A stretch of DNA of 64,000 nucleotides from Turbatrix aceti (lineage: Eukaryota > Nematoda > Chromadorea > Rhabditida > Panagrolaimidae): positions 12,152,001-12,216,000 of the forward strand of contig OZ017766.1 of the NCBI GenBank assembly GCA_963969345.1, in the 5' to 3' direction. The position numbers were made by a program, and so were the translations under genes. Of this stretch, positions 22,380 to 32,715 are shown piece after piece. Every line of letters starts with the position of its first letter. Within the stretch, counting starts at the first letter, position 1. The notes under the pieces are model-generated. The model did not search any database. It was not told the DNA's origin and worked only from the letters and a program-made list of their open reading frames with translations.

Positions 22380-23248
22380 ATGCTGCGATCACCGATCGCA
22401 GTTTTATTCACTGCCCTTTTTATTTTCCGAGTCGCTGCAGACTACCTAATCGCCGAGGTAGACTACTTCACTGAGATAGATTCGCCACAAAACCAGACAG
22501 CGTGTACCTTTCTCGTACCGGCACCTTTTCCCCGTGACGACGCGTTCTACATACCGGCTCATATGTTCTACCATCGGTTTTACGGCGAAGAAAGTGAAGT
22601 ATATTTTTCAGATGCCATTGCTCTTCGTATTCTGGCTGTTGGGGAAGACAAAGCCGCCACGGAAATTGTCGGACACTCACACTTACGCAATCATCATTTT
22701 AGTTATCCTTTTTATTTCTTCATTGAACCACCGATGACGTTTGGTCTCGTGACTTTTGCCAACGATATTACAGTAATACGCATTGTGGTTTGTTCATAAT
22801 TTAATATTCAATCAGATCACCAATTACTTCCATTTCTAGCCCCAATTTAACGCATCCGATATGCTCCTAAAAACCTACGATCATCCTATCAACATATTAG
22901 AATCTGGAAAATTCGTAACCTTTAAACTGTGCGTCAAACAAAAGGACAAGTATGAAATCACAACTACCCAGCTGAAAGTTGTTCCGTTGAATTTCTGTGA
23001 CAACGTTCCCGACTTGCCCAATACTTTCAACCTTGACGAAAATGAACAATTTTGCACGACATCAAGTCGTTCGGATTCGAAAGAAAACACAGGCATCATA
23101 CTGGATGAAAATGACTTTGTCATTGGATTAGAGTCTCGTGCTCGTGGAAAATACGGTAAGCTTTTTTTTGGTGCACAAAATAAAATAATGAATGTTTTTA
23201 GCACTTCATTCATATTTGTACACACCCATGTCGAATAATAAACAGTAA
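22380..23248 (+). CDS. Secreted single-domain protein of the tandem trypsin-fold-like family (array gene 2)
   Basis: Three exons (22380-22787, 22840-23155, 23202-23248) join in phase into 256 residues. The signal peptide is IAVLFTALFIFRVAA. The single unit shows FLVPAP, YIPAHMFYHRFY, TFANDITVIRI, QFCTTSSRSDS, KENTGIILDEN and VIGLESRARGKY, and ends ALHSYLY. Intron positions match the other array genes: one right after the NDI motif and one after GKY. Compared with the protease pattern, the residue at the serine position is Asn (KENTG), so catalysis by this copy is unlikely. Confidence 0.8.
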
Positions 23249-23791
23249 CTGTGTGGTTGTGTTTGTCAGCTGTCGGGTACCCGAAAGTTCTCTTCACCCC
23301 CATCAGAATACGGTATCTGAAATTTAAGTATCCGGATCGGGTATCAAAAAATTTTGGGTAGGGTATCCGGAATTTTCGAGTCCGGGTCGGGTACCCGACA
23401 GCACTGCTTTCATGTATTCCAAATTACGGCTGCCTGCAAGTTGCTAACCGCGGGAAAACCCATGGTCACTGGTAAGCAGAATTATGTATGCCTTGTTCGA
23501 TTTGCGTGTACTCTCGAAGCCTTCACTGACGTCGCAAAGGGCTGCCCGAATCAGAACCACTTACCCGCACTCGCATACGGAGCACTAAAGGAGCACAACG
23601 GGAGAGAAAGGCGCGCGCTTGATCCGACCCTTGATAACGCGTAGGAGTTATCAAGGGTCGGAACGAAAATAAAGGAGCACAATGAAGCGCCCGGAGCTCC
23701 GGCTGTTCAGCAGAGGCATTTTTAATCGCTTTGCCCCGAAAAGTTGACATCATGGGCGGCACGGCACCCTGATCGTCTGCTTTTCAAAAAA
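23249..23791. repeat. Spacer with short inverted-repeat elements
   Basis: A 134-bp element at 23269-23402 is bounded by GCTGTCGGGTACCCGA and its reverse complement and is filled with GGGTA(C/T)CCG-type motifs. A perfect hairpin at about 23625-23662 has arms TCCGACCCTTGATAAC / GTTATCAAGGGTCGGA. The phrase AAGGAGCACAATGAAGC at about 23673 recurs near 35558, beside the hAT-like MITE. Confidence 0.65.
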
Positions 23792-24726
23792 ATGCAAATT
23801 TTAAAAACAAAAAAAATTAAAAAACCCTGGCACGCAATTTTACTATTATTCTTGATCATGCTGTCAAGTCTGACAATTTTCCTGATTCTAGTATTAAATA
23901 TTACTCATAACCACGCCAACAACTACCTAATACTGGAAACTGATTTTTATGTCACAAATCAATCGGCTTATACTGCATCTACTCTTCTTGTGCCTACACC
24001 AGAAGGAAATGGCAAGTCGTACTACCTTCCGGCTCATATGTTTTATCATCGCGTGTACAAAATGGGAAATAAGGACCAAAACGAAGGGATTTATATAATG
24101 GAAGCACGCTTTCTTCGCATCATAGCAACTGGAGGCGAAGCAAGTAGGGAAATCATACAACAAAATATTACGTTCAATCAGTTCAACCAGCCTGGATTGT
24201 TCAGCGTCCGCCCTCCGACAACTTTTGGTGTCCTAACTTATACCAACGATATTACAACCATAAATATTGTGGGTTTTTTTTAACGTTTGTTGCTTTTTTA
24301 GTTTGTTCGCAATCTAAAATGTTCAAACATTTTTTTCAGTTTGATATCGAAGCAGCGGCTATGCCAAAAATAAAAACATACAAGCAAGCCACATTATTGA
24401 AGCCTGGAACCATAGTCACACTCGTTATTTGTACAAAGACTCCTCACAACATCATCCGTACTACGCTGATGGTTGTCGATTTGTACCTCTGCGTAAACGT
24501 CATCGACATCTATAACAAATTATATCTTGATGCCATGAAACAATTCTGCACAAACTCCAGTCGTATATGTTCAAGTGAATCAACGGGTATCGTAATTGAT
24601 GACAACGACCATGCAGTTGGACTTGAATCTCGTGCTTATGGTGGTTACGGTAAATTTTTACGCAGTGCCAAAAAGCCGTAAAATGATATGTTTTCAGCTC
24701 TTCATTCGTATCTATATGTTTTATAA
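23792..24726 (+). CDS. Membrane-anchored or secreted protein of the tandem trypsin-fold-like family (array gene 3)
   Basis: Three exons (23792-24268, 24340-24649, 24698-24726) join in phase into 271 residues. Instead of a plain signal peptide, the N-terminus is lysine-rich and followed by a long hydrophobic segment (about residues 14-38, AILLLFLIMLSSLTIFLILV), which could be a signal anchor. The unit shows TLLVPTP, YLPAHMFYHRVY, YTNDITTINI, QFCTNSSR, SESTGIVIDDN and VGLESRAYGGY, ending ALHSYLYVL. His, Asp and Ser are all present at the protease-like positions in this copy. An in-frame ATG at 23744 would add 16 residues; I prefer 23792 because of the hydrophobic start. Confidence 0.8.
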
Positions 24727-24843
24727 ATAAACACAAAGCGATGTTTGGTCAAAAGGAAAAAAATTACTGTTATGCAAATTTTTGTGAGACAGAAAAAAAG
24801 CTAAAAAAAATTATCCAGCCAGTAACTCATTTTACCTGACGTC

Positions 24844-25777
24844 ATGCTAACGATGCTGAGATGTTTGTCATTTTTTCTGGTACTCACATTTGTCACCGCC
24901 TTTTACAATACAACGGGCAAAAATTACGTGCTTGTTAGACCTACTTGTCGTAACCCTTATGACTCACCACCGAAGTATAGAGGTGCTACGTTTCTTATTC
25001 CGGTACCGGGTAGCGAAACTGCGTACTACATGCCTGCCCATATGTGGTACCATCGCTTCTACGATAAAGAAGAGCCGAAAAGATTGAGCCCCAATTATAA
25101 GAACAAAAATGCACCTATTAAATTCCAAGAAACAGTTTACGTTGGATTTATTATATCGGGATCGGAAACTGTTACTCTCTTTCAAAGCGAAGTTACGTAT
25201 AACAGATGGGACAAGTCCAACTTTGAAGAGTTTACAGCGACACCACCGATAAACTTTGGCCTTTTTACCTTTGTCAACGACATCATGGTTATCGACTTTA
25301 AGGTATGCTTCGAATTAAAATATTTGTTCCATCAAAAATGAAGAATTTTTAGGAGCCGCTGCGTGAGAATGTAAACTGGACACACGCTGAAGAACTAAAA
25401 ACGTACGATACAGTCATGGTATTGCCTCCTGGAACTAGTGTTACCTATGTTTTTCCCTACAGCCTTAATGATGGTAGAGACTATAATGTTGTGGGTACAA
25501 ATTTGACGGTCATCGACCTGGAACTGTGCATTGGCGTCATAGACTTGTATTACGGCGACCCTATGAATTACTTAGATGTCAACAAACAGTTTTGTACAAA
25601 ATCGCCTCGACCTAATAATCAAGAATGTACTGGTATGGTGATAGATGATAATGGCTACGTCGTTGGTTTAGAATCCCGATCATATGATTTTTACGGTATG
25701 ATTTGCTTTATTATATTTACATACAAAAAAAGTGTCTTTTTTCAGCTCTTCATACGTATATATGGAATCCATATTAG
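24844..25777 (+). CDS. Secreted single-domain protein of the tandem trypsin-fold-like family (array gene 4)
   Basis: Three exons (24844-25302, 25353-25695, 25746-25777) join in phase into 277 residues. The signal peptide is LRCLSFFLVLTFVTA. Motifs: TFLIPVPG, YMPAHMWYHRFY, TFVNDIMVIDF, QFCTKSPRP, QECTGMVIDDN, VVGLESRSYDFY, ending ALHTYIWNPY. The residue at the presumed serine position is Cys (QECTG). Gene order, orientation and intron positions match the three upstream copies, so this is the last member of a tandem array with spacers of about 120 to 540 bp. Confidence 0.8.
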
Positions 25778-26380
25778 ATCCCACTGACAACGAGGCAAAA
25801 AAACAATCTAGATGACAACAAAATGAATACTGATAAACGTAATTGATACAATTTCTAATATAGGAAATGATAAATGTGAGCAATGACAATCGTATGGGAA
25901 CATTTTGTATAGATATCAAATGTAAGATAGATTTACCCTCATGAAAGTATCTTCAGAAAGAGGTGGAGCACCGAAGTTAAGTAAAGTCAATGGAGAATTG
26001 TACAAGTATGGTGATAGTAAAACGACCAAATTACGTTTTTCGGTTGCATGCATTTTGTCACCAGAAAATGTTTAGATGAAAACCGAGAACGAATGCTCGG
26101 CTCGGTCGACAACTCTGCAGAGGAAAGCTCGAAAGCAGAGAGGAGTCCCGATGCGTGCGCTCTGAGAACTCCCGTCGTTGCAGGAGGTCCGGACTGAAAA
26201 AAAAGTTATGGGACTGCAAAAAAATGCTGTAACTATCGCGACGTGAAAGCAGTACATTTACCTTTATTAGTTTATCCGTTTTACAAAATAAAAAAAACCG
26301 AACAAAAACTCAACAAATCAATATTATAGGTCCCAAATGTCGAACACCACCATAAAAAATAATTGCGGATTTGGACAGCA
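25778..26380. other. Spacer after the array, with a 5S rRNA-like fragment
   Basis: AT-rich upstream part. 25965-26030 resembles the middle of 5S rRNA (see separate entry). 26070-26260 is more GC-rich but shows no supported gene. Confidence 0.45.
25965..26030 (+). ncRNA. Degenerate 5S rRNA-like fragment
   Basis: GAGCACCGAAGTTAAGTAAA resembles the conserved 5S rRNA block GATCACCGAAGTTAAGCAA, and GTACAAGTATGGTGATAG at the right spacing resembles GTACTTGGATGGGTGACC. The 5' and 3' stems are not recognisable, so this is at most a pseudogene or a SINE head. Confidence 0.3.
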
Positions 26381-28299
26381 CTACTTTGTCACTTTTTTGA
26401 AGCGGTACCTGTCGTTGAATCCATCTACTTTGGTCAGCAGGGTTGAGACGTATTCTTTGGTGTACAACTGAAAAAAAAAATTTAAAAGATGTCGTATAAT
26501 ATAAATTTTTTTGATTTGTTTTTCAAATACTATAAAAAATTTGTCTCAAATTAAAAAAAAATTAGTTTCATAAAACTTTTTTATTTGTTTTAAAAATTAT
26601 TTTTACAAAATTAAATTCCAAAATTATACAGTAATACTCACCGTAATAACCGGAAGCCCCTGCACGACATAAAAATCCTTGCTCGCAAGCACAGTTCCCA
26701 AATTCGTGTCAAGAGAAATTTCTTGAACCTGTTCATCATCAAAAATGTCAAGTTCAATAAAAACTCGCACATTGCCAGCCGTAAATTCATGTTTCAAATC
26801 CCATTCTGCAGGTGACGAGAACACGGGCGATAGGAGGTCCCCAATTAACGATAGCTCCGAGCAGTCCGTCAGAAAGTCAGTCTGACCAAACTGGGGATAC
26901 TGGATCATGAGTGGCCATTCGAGGACGTTGGCTGCGGCTTTGCCGCCACCAGCCTTAACCCGGGTGGCCGGATGATGAGGAAAGCTGACCTCCAGCTCGG
27001 ACCACTCGAAGGCCGACGAATCATCGTAATCGATGCGGGGCTTTGTTTTTATCCCCCGAGCCTTGAGAAGTTGCAGAAGTTTGGCTTTGGCTGCGTTATC
27101 GAGATTTAGATGCGCTTTTTCACGCTTTTCAGCTGCAAGCTGATTTTTGAAGTCAATACTTGCTTTTTCGTGAAAAACGGTGAGTTTTTCGATGGCTCCG
27201 ATGGCGTCAGAAACATCGGGGGAAGCTTTAAGACGATTGATGCACTCCTCGCTGACCTTGACAATGGTTCGGGGGTTGTTCAGCTCCGTTAGCACTTCGC
27301 AAGCCCTGATCATTGCCTTTGCATGCAGAGGATCGAAACGAAGGGCCGCAAGGCAATCGCGAAGGGCGGATCGGTAGTTTTTGAGGTATTTATGAGCTGC
27401 CGCCCGATTCGAGTAAATGACAGCATTCAGCTTGCGATCTGGAGCCATAACTTTTGCTGCTGGAAAAAATGATTTCATTTCATATGAATAAAATAAAAAA
27501 ATACACGCGAGCCGCCTATGGAATGATTACATCATCCCATATAAAAAAAACAAACAACTTTGCCCCCAATTTGGCTAAAAATTTTTGAAATTTTACTTAG
27601 AGCGCTTGCGATTTTCGTTTCGCTCCCGCTCTGCTCATGAGCGGGAGCGGAGCGAGCGGCAGAATTAAAAAAAATAAAAAGCGCGAGCGGAGCGAGCGCA
27701 AAAAAATTAAAATTAATGGAGCGGGAGCGGAGCGAGCGGGGGAAAAGGAAAAATATAAGGAGCGGGAGCGGAGCGAGCGAGAAAATTAAAAAAATAAAAG
27801 AGTGGGAGCGGAGCGAGCGGTACAAAAAGTCAAATTAGAAAACCCTGATAAAAACTCACCCTCGGTGTAGCAATCAGTAGCCCATCTGTACTTTTTATAC
27901 TTAAAATGCTTGTTGCCCTCGTCCTTGTGCCTAGTCGCAGTGTCAATCGCATCCTCGCCATCGGTATCGTATTTGAGAGCCTGTAGCGCCTGAACGGCAT
28001 CAGACAGCTCGCCACCACCGCTCGGAGACGAAGGATTGAGAGAATTCATGAAAGCAGGATGCGAATCGATGTCTCTGCACCATTCTTCGAAGTCAAAGGG
28101 CTTTTTTGGGCGCTAAAAAAATAGGAAAAAAAAGCGTAAAAAAAAGAAATAACGATAATCGATGAATCACAAATCAATCATGACCAACGTTTTGAGCATT
28201 CGCTGCGAGGGCGTCCATGAAAGCATCGCAATCGGCGTCGAGCTTTGCGGCTAGCTCGCTTCGTTCCTGGTCCGTGTACTTCTTTTTTGGCTCGGCCAT
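26381..28299 (-). CDS. TTC4/Cns1-type TPR co-chaperone
   Basis: Four exons on the minus strand (28299-28189, 28112-27860, 27459-26642, 26467-26381) join in phase into 422 residues, close to the usual TTC4 length. The N-terminus (MAEPKKKYTDQERSELAAKL) and FDFEEWCRDIDSHPAFM are followed by the first TPR (ATRHKDEGNKHFKYKKYRWA). The remaining TPRs are LNAVIYSNRAAAHKYLKNYR, SALRDCLAALRFDPLHAKAM and a third helix pair. The C-terminal half carries the Cns1-type wheel domain (EWPLMIQYPQFGQTDFL ... VLASKDFYVVQGLPVITL). TTC4 proteins bind Hsp90/Hsp70 C-termini through a two-carboxylate clamp and act in the cytosol on client maturation and translation factors. The donor of intron 1 is GTTGGT, a weaker form. 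The second intron contains a tandem repeat. Confidence 0.9.
27615..27822. repeat. GAGCGGGAGCGGAGCGAGCG-type repeat cluster inside the TTC4 intron
   Basis: Five imperfect copies of a G/C-rich core (G(A/T)GCGGGAGCGGAGCGAGCG) are separated by A-rich spacers. The first copy is preceded by its own reverse complement (CGCTCCCGCTC...GAGCGGGAGCG, near 27622-27651), which makes a hairpin. Confidence 0.8.
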
Positions 28300-28699
28300 T
28301 GAATTGATTGATCTGTAAATCGTGAATCGCACGTAAAATGATCAGAAACCGTAGCTCCAAAAGTTGCAAAAAAAAAACGTTTAGGACAATAAAAACGTTC
28401 GCGGACCCCTAAAAGTTCAAAAAACCTTAAACATGAAAACTACAGTAACCTCAAATTACAATAATACTAATACCCAAATATTCATTACGTTAAAAAAATA
28501 AACGTAGATCCCAAAAAACGCATGATTTTTACGGCAGTTTTTTTTTCTGCGCGCATACATAATATTCGAGTCCTTTCGAGACACTTTGCCAAAGTTGTAA
28601 GCTCTGATTTTGCTTCTGTCAACTTTCAGCGCTAGTTTACTCTGGTTTCGTTGTGCAAATTTATCATTTTTGTTTGTCAATTTTCATGTTGTTTAGTTT
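28300..28699. other. Divergent promoter region between TTC4 and the unknown gene
   Basis: Four hundred bases of AT-rich DNA between two divergent start codons. No gene seen. Confidence 0.5.
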
Positions 28700-29220
28700 A
28701 TGGGACAGTCTGCATCTTCGAGTCCATCGATAGATATGGAATATTGGCTTCAAAACGCCCCGAGCGAACTTCAGTTTCACGTCGTAGGTTTTTATTTTAC
28801 TAATATATTTTTTCGTTTCTTATTTTTTGCACGAGCTTATTTTTCAGATCACAGGATGTCTTGAATACGTCTTCTTCTTCAGCAAATTCAAAGACTTTTC
28901 CGAACTTTTTGATGTCTACATTGAAAGCGCTTTTCAACACCTTACAAAAGTCAAGCTTCAGGTTTTTATATTTTTGTTTGAATTTAAAAAAAATGAAAAA
29001 TCGAGTTTTTTAGACAGCTCTTGGTCTGATCGGCGAACCTGATCTGTCGTCCTTTGTCCGAAATTATTATTCATCATTTTATGACATCGACGTTTTTCAA
29101 GAGCGTAACAGGTTCACTCGCAAGACCACTACGAAGCTCAATCCTAACAAGCTGCCGAATATATTTTTAACTACTTTACACGAATCGCTTCGGAAGGTTG
29201 ATGCTCTTCAGGTGAAAACT
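28700..29220 (+). CDS. Unknown protein, N-terminal exons (possible part of the next gene)
   Basis: Three exons with good splice sites (28700-28783, 28848-28961, 29014-29211 or 29220) stay in phase 0. They start MGQSASSSPSIDMEYW, where MGQSAS fits an N-myristoylation signal. They continue with a hydrophobic segment (GCLEYVFFFSKFKDFSELFD) and LGLIGEPDLSSFVRNYYSSF. I do not recognise the family. About 0.6 kb of apparent non-coding DNA separates the third exon from the next open segment at 29845. Either a long intron with a weak acceptor joins the two, or these are separate genes. Confidence 0.5.
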
Positions 29221-29844
29221 GTGAGTTTTTTTATGGGCCTGAGGTGGTTTACAATAGAAATTAACGTTTTTTTACATCATGAGAGACTGTTTTTGGCCGA
29301 AAAGTTGCGTTTCACTCAGTTTTTGATTGTAAATGACGGTTACGAGCAAAAATTGTTATTTTTTTGTTTTGTTTGTGATGTCGTGAAATACGGACAAAAT
29401 CAACATGTTCCCTGACAAACTATTGTGATACATTTGTTTTTTTTCGTTTTTTGCCTATCGTGATCGATGCTTACAACAAATGTATGTTGCTGAAACTAAA
29501 ACATTGTAGAACAAGCACAAATGCAATACATTCTCAGGAAAACTGTTTTGGTGTAATATTTGTTTTCGCCGATGTGTCGATGCTTACAGCGCGCAGATAG
29601 TTTGTTAGGGCCCGCAGAGCAGGAGGACGATATACGATGGAATGAAGGTGACGCTGCTGTCTGCCGCACCGGCTGCCGGCGGTCGCTATGAGCTTAGATA
29701 TTTTTATGGTCGCCGCGCCGTCATCGATGACTGACTGGTGCACGCTAGCTCGGTGAGCAGTCCTGGTTGCTTGCTTGCTTTCTTTGTTCATTGAGACAAA
29801 TCCTTGAGTGTGGTTGCTGGATCGGATTGGGGAATAGTGTCACG

Positions 29845-32715
29845 ATGACTGCAAATGACTGTCGGCTTACACCTTTGATGGAACGAGTTTGTTACCTCAT
29901 CGAAGATCGATCACATCTATCGCCGCAGGTTTTGATACTGTTTCGTGCTTTTGTCGATCATTTTTCCGATTATTTGGATCGGCATGAGCTTGAGAGGTAT
30001 AAGTATGCTGTTTTTGAGAGGGAGATTAGAGAGGTTTGTTTTACTTTATATTTTTTTAAGTTTTAGTGATTTTTTATTTTGGTGTTTGTTAGATGCGCCT
30101 TTTTTTAATAATTAAAAACAATATTTTTTTGTAACTGTGGTGAAAAAGTTTTAGTCTTGAAGCGATTGAAGGACGTTTTTTTTTGGAATTAAATTTTTTT
30201 TTGCTCTTTTGACGCTTTTTTTCCATATTTGTTTTTTTGGGTTTGAAGCGACATATTCTTTTTGTTTTTGAAGCGTTTTTTCCGGTTCCTTGAAGCATTT
30301 TCATATATTTTTTGGGTTCTAAAACAACTTTAAGTTCCTTACCGACTTTTTTTGGGGTGCTGAATGATTTTTTTTAATTTTCAAAAATTGCTGAATGATT
30401 TTTTTAATTTTCAAAATTTAGACTAACAAAGGAACCATAACCGATCCAATTGAACACGAAACGCCTATCGTTTCCACCAAGTCACCGGTCAGTTCTCCAA
30501 CTCGTCGCTCACCTAAACTCCAGTCTCCGCTCCCGGATATCCTCGGTGGTCACCGAGTTGCCAGTCCTGCTCGGCAGGAAGAAAATTTGGTCATCCCAGA
30601 TGATGGCAAAAAAATAATTGCCGTTGAGTGCATTCCCCAATGTGCCGAACCTGACGTGAAACCTTATACCTTGGAAACTCTGGTTCCCGACCAACAAACA
30701 CCAACCCCCACCTGTGTAGAACTCGGCCAAGAAGCCAAAGAGGGATCCACCGAAAAGGAAAACGATGCCCGATTGCTGCTAACGCGTCAATCAAGTCTCG
30801 AAAGTGGTGAAATTCCTGCTTTCGGGGCTGTTTCGCCGTCGTTCTCAGATGGTGTAAACTTGGTCGAAGACGAGGATGAGGAAAACGACTTTTTGGTAGG
30901 CAAAATCGGTCGGAAATGCTGGACTCTGATGGAATCCGTCGAGCCGTGCAACAGGTCATCCATGGTATACAGCTTCAACAAGGAAAACCGGTGCACCAAT
31001 TTTCCAAAGGCTTCCGCTGTCAACATGGCCATCGCCAAGCATTATTCTGTCAATGTTTTTCCGTGAGTTTTTTTTGTTTTTAAATTTTTTTGGTTTTTTT
31101 CTATCGTAATTTTCTGAGTTTACAATTTTTTTAAATTTCTAAATTTTGAATTTTTTCTTTATTGTTTTCGATTTTTTAACCTAACGTTGATTTCAAAAAA
31201 TTCCTAAAAGTATTTGTTTTATAAATTTAAAATTTATGTTTTATTTTTTTTCGATTTTTTTAAAAATAAATTTTTCTTAAAACTTTTTTTTCTGAAAAAA
31301 ATTTCCGGATTTTTTATAAAATTTATATTTTGATTTTTGTCATCGAAAATTCTATTTGCAGCATGCAACCAGACACACTACGCCTGATCGCAAAATGGAG
31401 CTACAACTACCCCTGCTTTGCGCAGATGATTCTTTTCTTCAAGTACATTCTTCCAATTGTCGAAAAAATCACAGCAGACAATAGCGAACAATTTACGATG
31501 GATCACTACGTCCAGGTTGTCGAGGTTTGTGTTCTCTAAAATTTATTATTTTTATTGTCCATTACCGTACCCCAATATTTTTTTAGCATGTTATCAAGCA
31601 AGAAAAGTACTTTTTACCGATAAAATCCTATCTCTTGGATTGCGACGAAATGAAAGCCCAACAATTTCTCTACCGTGACTACAGTGATAAGAAAAATCAA
31701 ATTATCCGAATTCATCCGTGCGTTGCCGATGTCCAGTTGATGCCTTTGGCTCCTGGGTTGCAGTCGAATTTGACCCATCTGCTCTTGATGCGGGGTCCTA
31801 CGCCTTTGGATCAGATTAGCGTATGTTTTAAAAAAATTACGGTATTTCTAATTTAAAAAAAAGAATTTCAATATTTTTAAAAACAACATTTTCTCATTTA
31901 AAAATGATTTACGGTACTTTTGAAAATAAAATAGTACGTTAACAATTACAAAATAATTCTAAAATTATGAAAAATACTGTAAATTATTTCTAAAAAAATA
32001 CAGTATGTATTTTTAAGTATAAGTTTTGTCACAAAATTAGGGAATTACTATAATAAACGTGTTTTTGAATTCATAAAAAATTGCTGTACCCGGTTTTTTA
32101 GACCTACATTGGCATCGCCAAGGAATCCAATATTCTGACGACCCTCAACAGCCGACCTGACCTGTACGTCCTCATACCTGATGACCGCGCCAATGTTGAC
32201 GGTCGCGATTTGTTGTGTGAGTTTTTTCCCTGTTTTTCGTTTATTCAGGACCCAATAGTGTTATTTTTCAGTGACCAAATCGAACTTGGTAATGTCGATA
32301 AATCCCGGCGTGTCTCCTTACATGATTATTTATAACTGTGATCTTCGATACGTTCCACATGGTGAGTCATTTACTAATAAATACCAGGGATAGGTGAACA
32401 GTCGTTTTTTCTATTGTGAACACTAAAAAAATTGTTTGTTTGCGTCTAATTTTCGTTTTGAAACAATTTCGAGGCATAAATTTCGAACAGGGCAAATTTT
32501 TCAAACAAATAAAACTGTCGAAAATGTTCGCGTCCGGTCGATTTTTCTTACAAAAGTGTCAAAATGCCAGTGTGCGATTGCGAACAAAAAAACACGACTG
32601 TTTGTTCATTCCGGCTAATCAAATAATTTGAAAATCATTTGTTACCAGCTGTGGCTACTTTTCAGCCGACGACGAATCCCTGAAGATGTACGGTCGATCG
32701 TTGATTTCCCGCTAA
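29845..32715 (+). CDS. Unknown protein with a shortened paralogue downstream
   Basis: Seven exons (29845-30033, 30422-31062, 31362-31524, 31587-31820, 32102-32216, 32272-32361, 32666-32715) join in phase into 493 residues. The start MTANDCRLTPLMERVCYLIE precedes a helical part (ILFRAFVDHFSDYLDRHELE), then a Ser/Pro-rich and acidic low-complexity region of about 150 residues. A conserved C-terminal part follows (RLIAKWSYNYPCFAQMILFF ... LTHLLLMRGPTPLDQI ... MIIYNCDLRYVPH). The C-terminal part recurs in the gene at 34076-34948 with the same intron positions. I do not recognise the family. The layout of structured ends and a variable middle is seen in longin/DENN-type trafficking proteins, but that is only a guess. 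The upstream exons at 28700-29220 may belong to the same protein. Confidence 0.6.
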
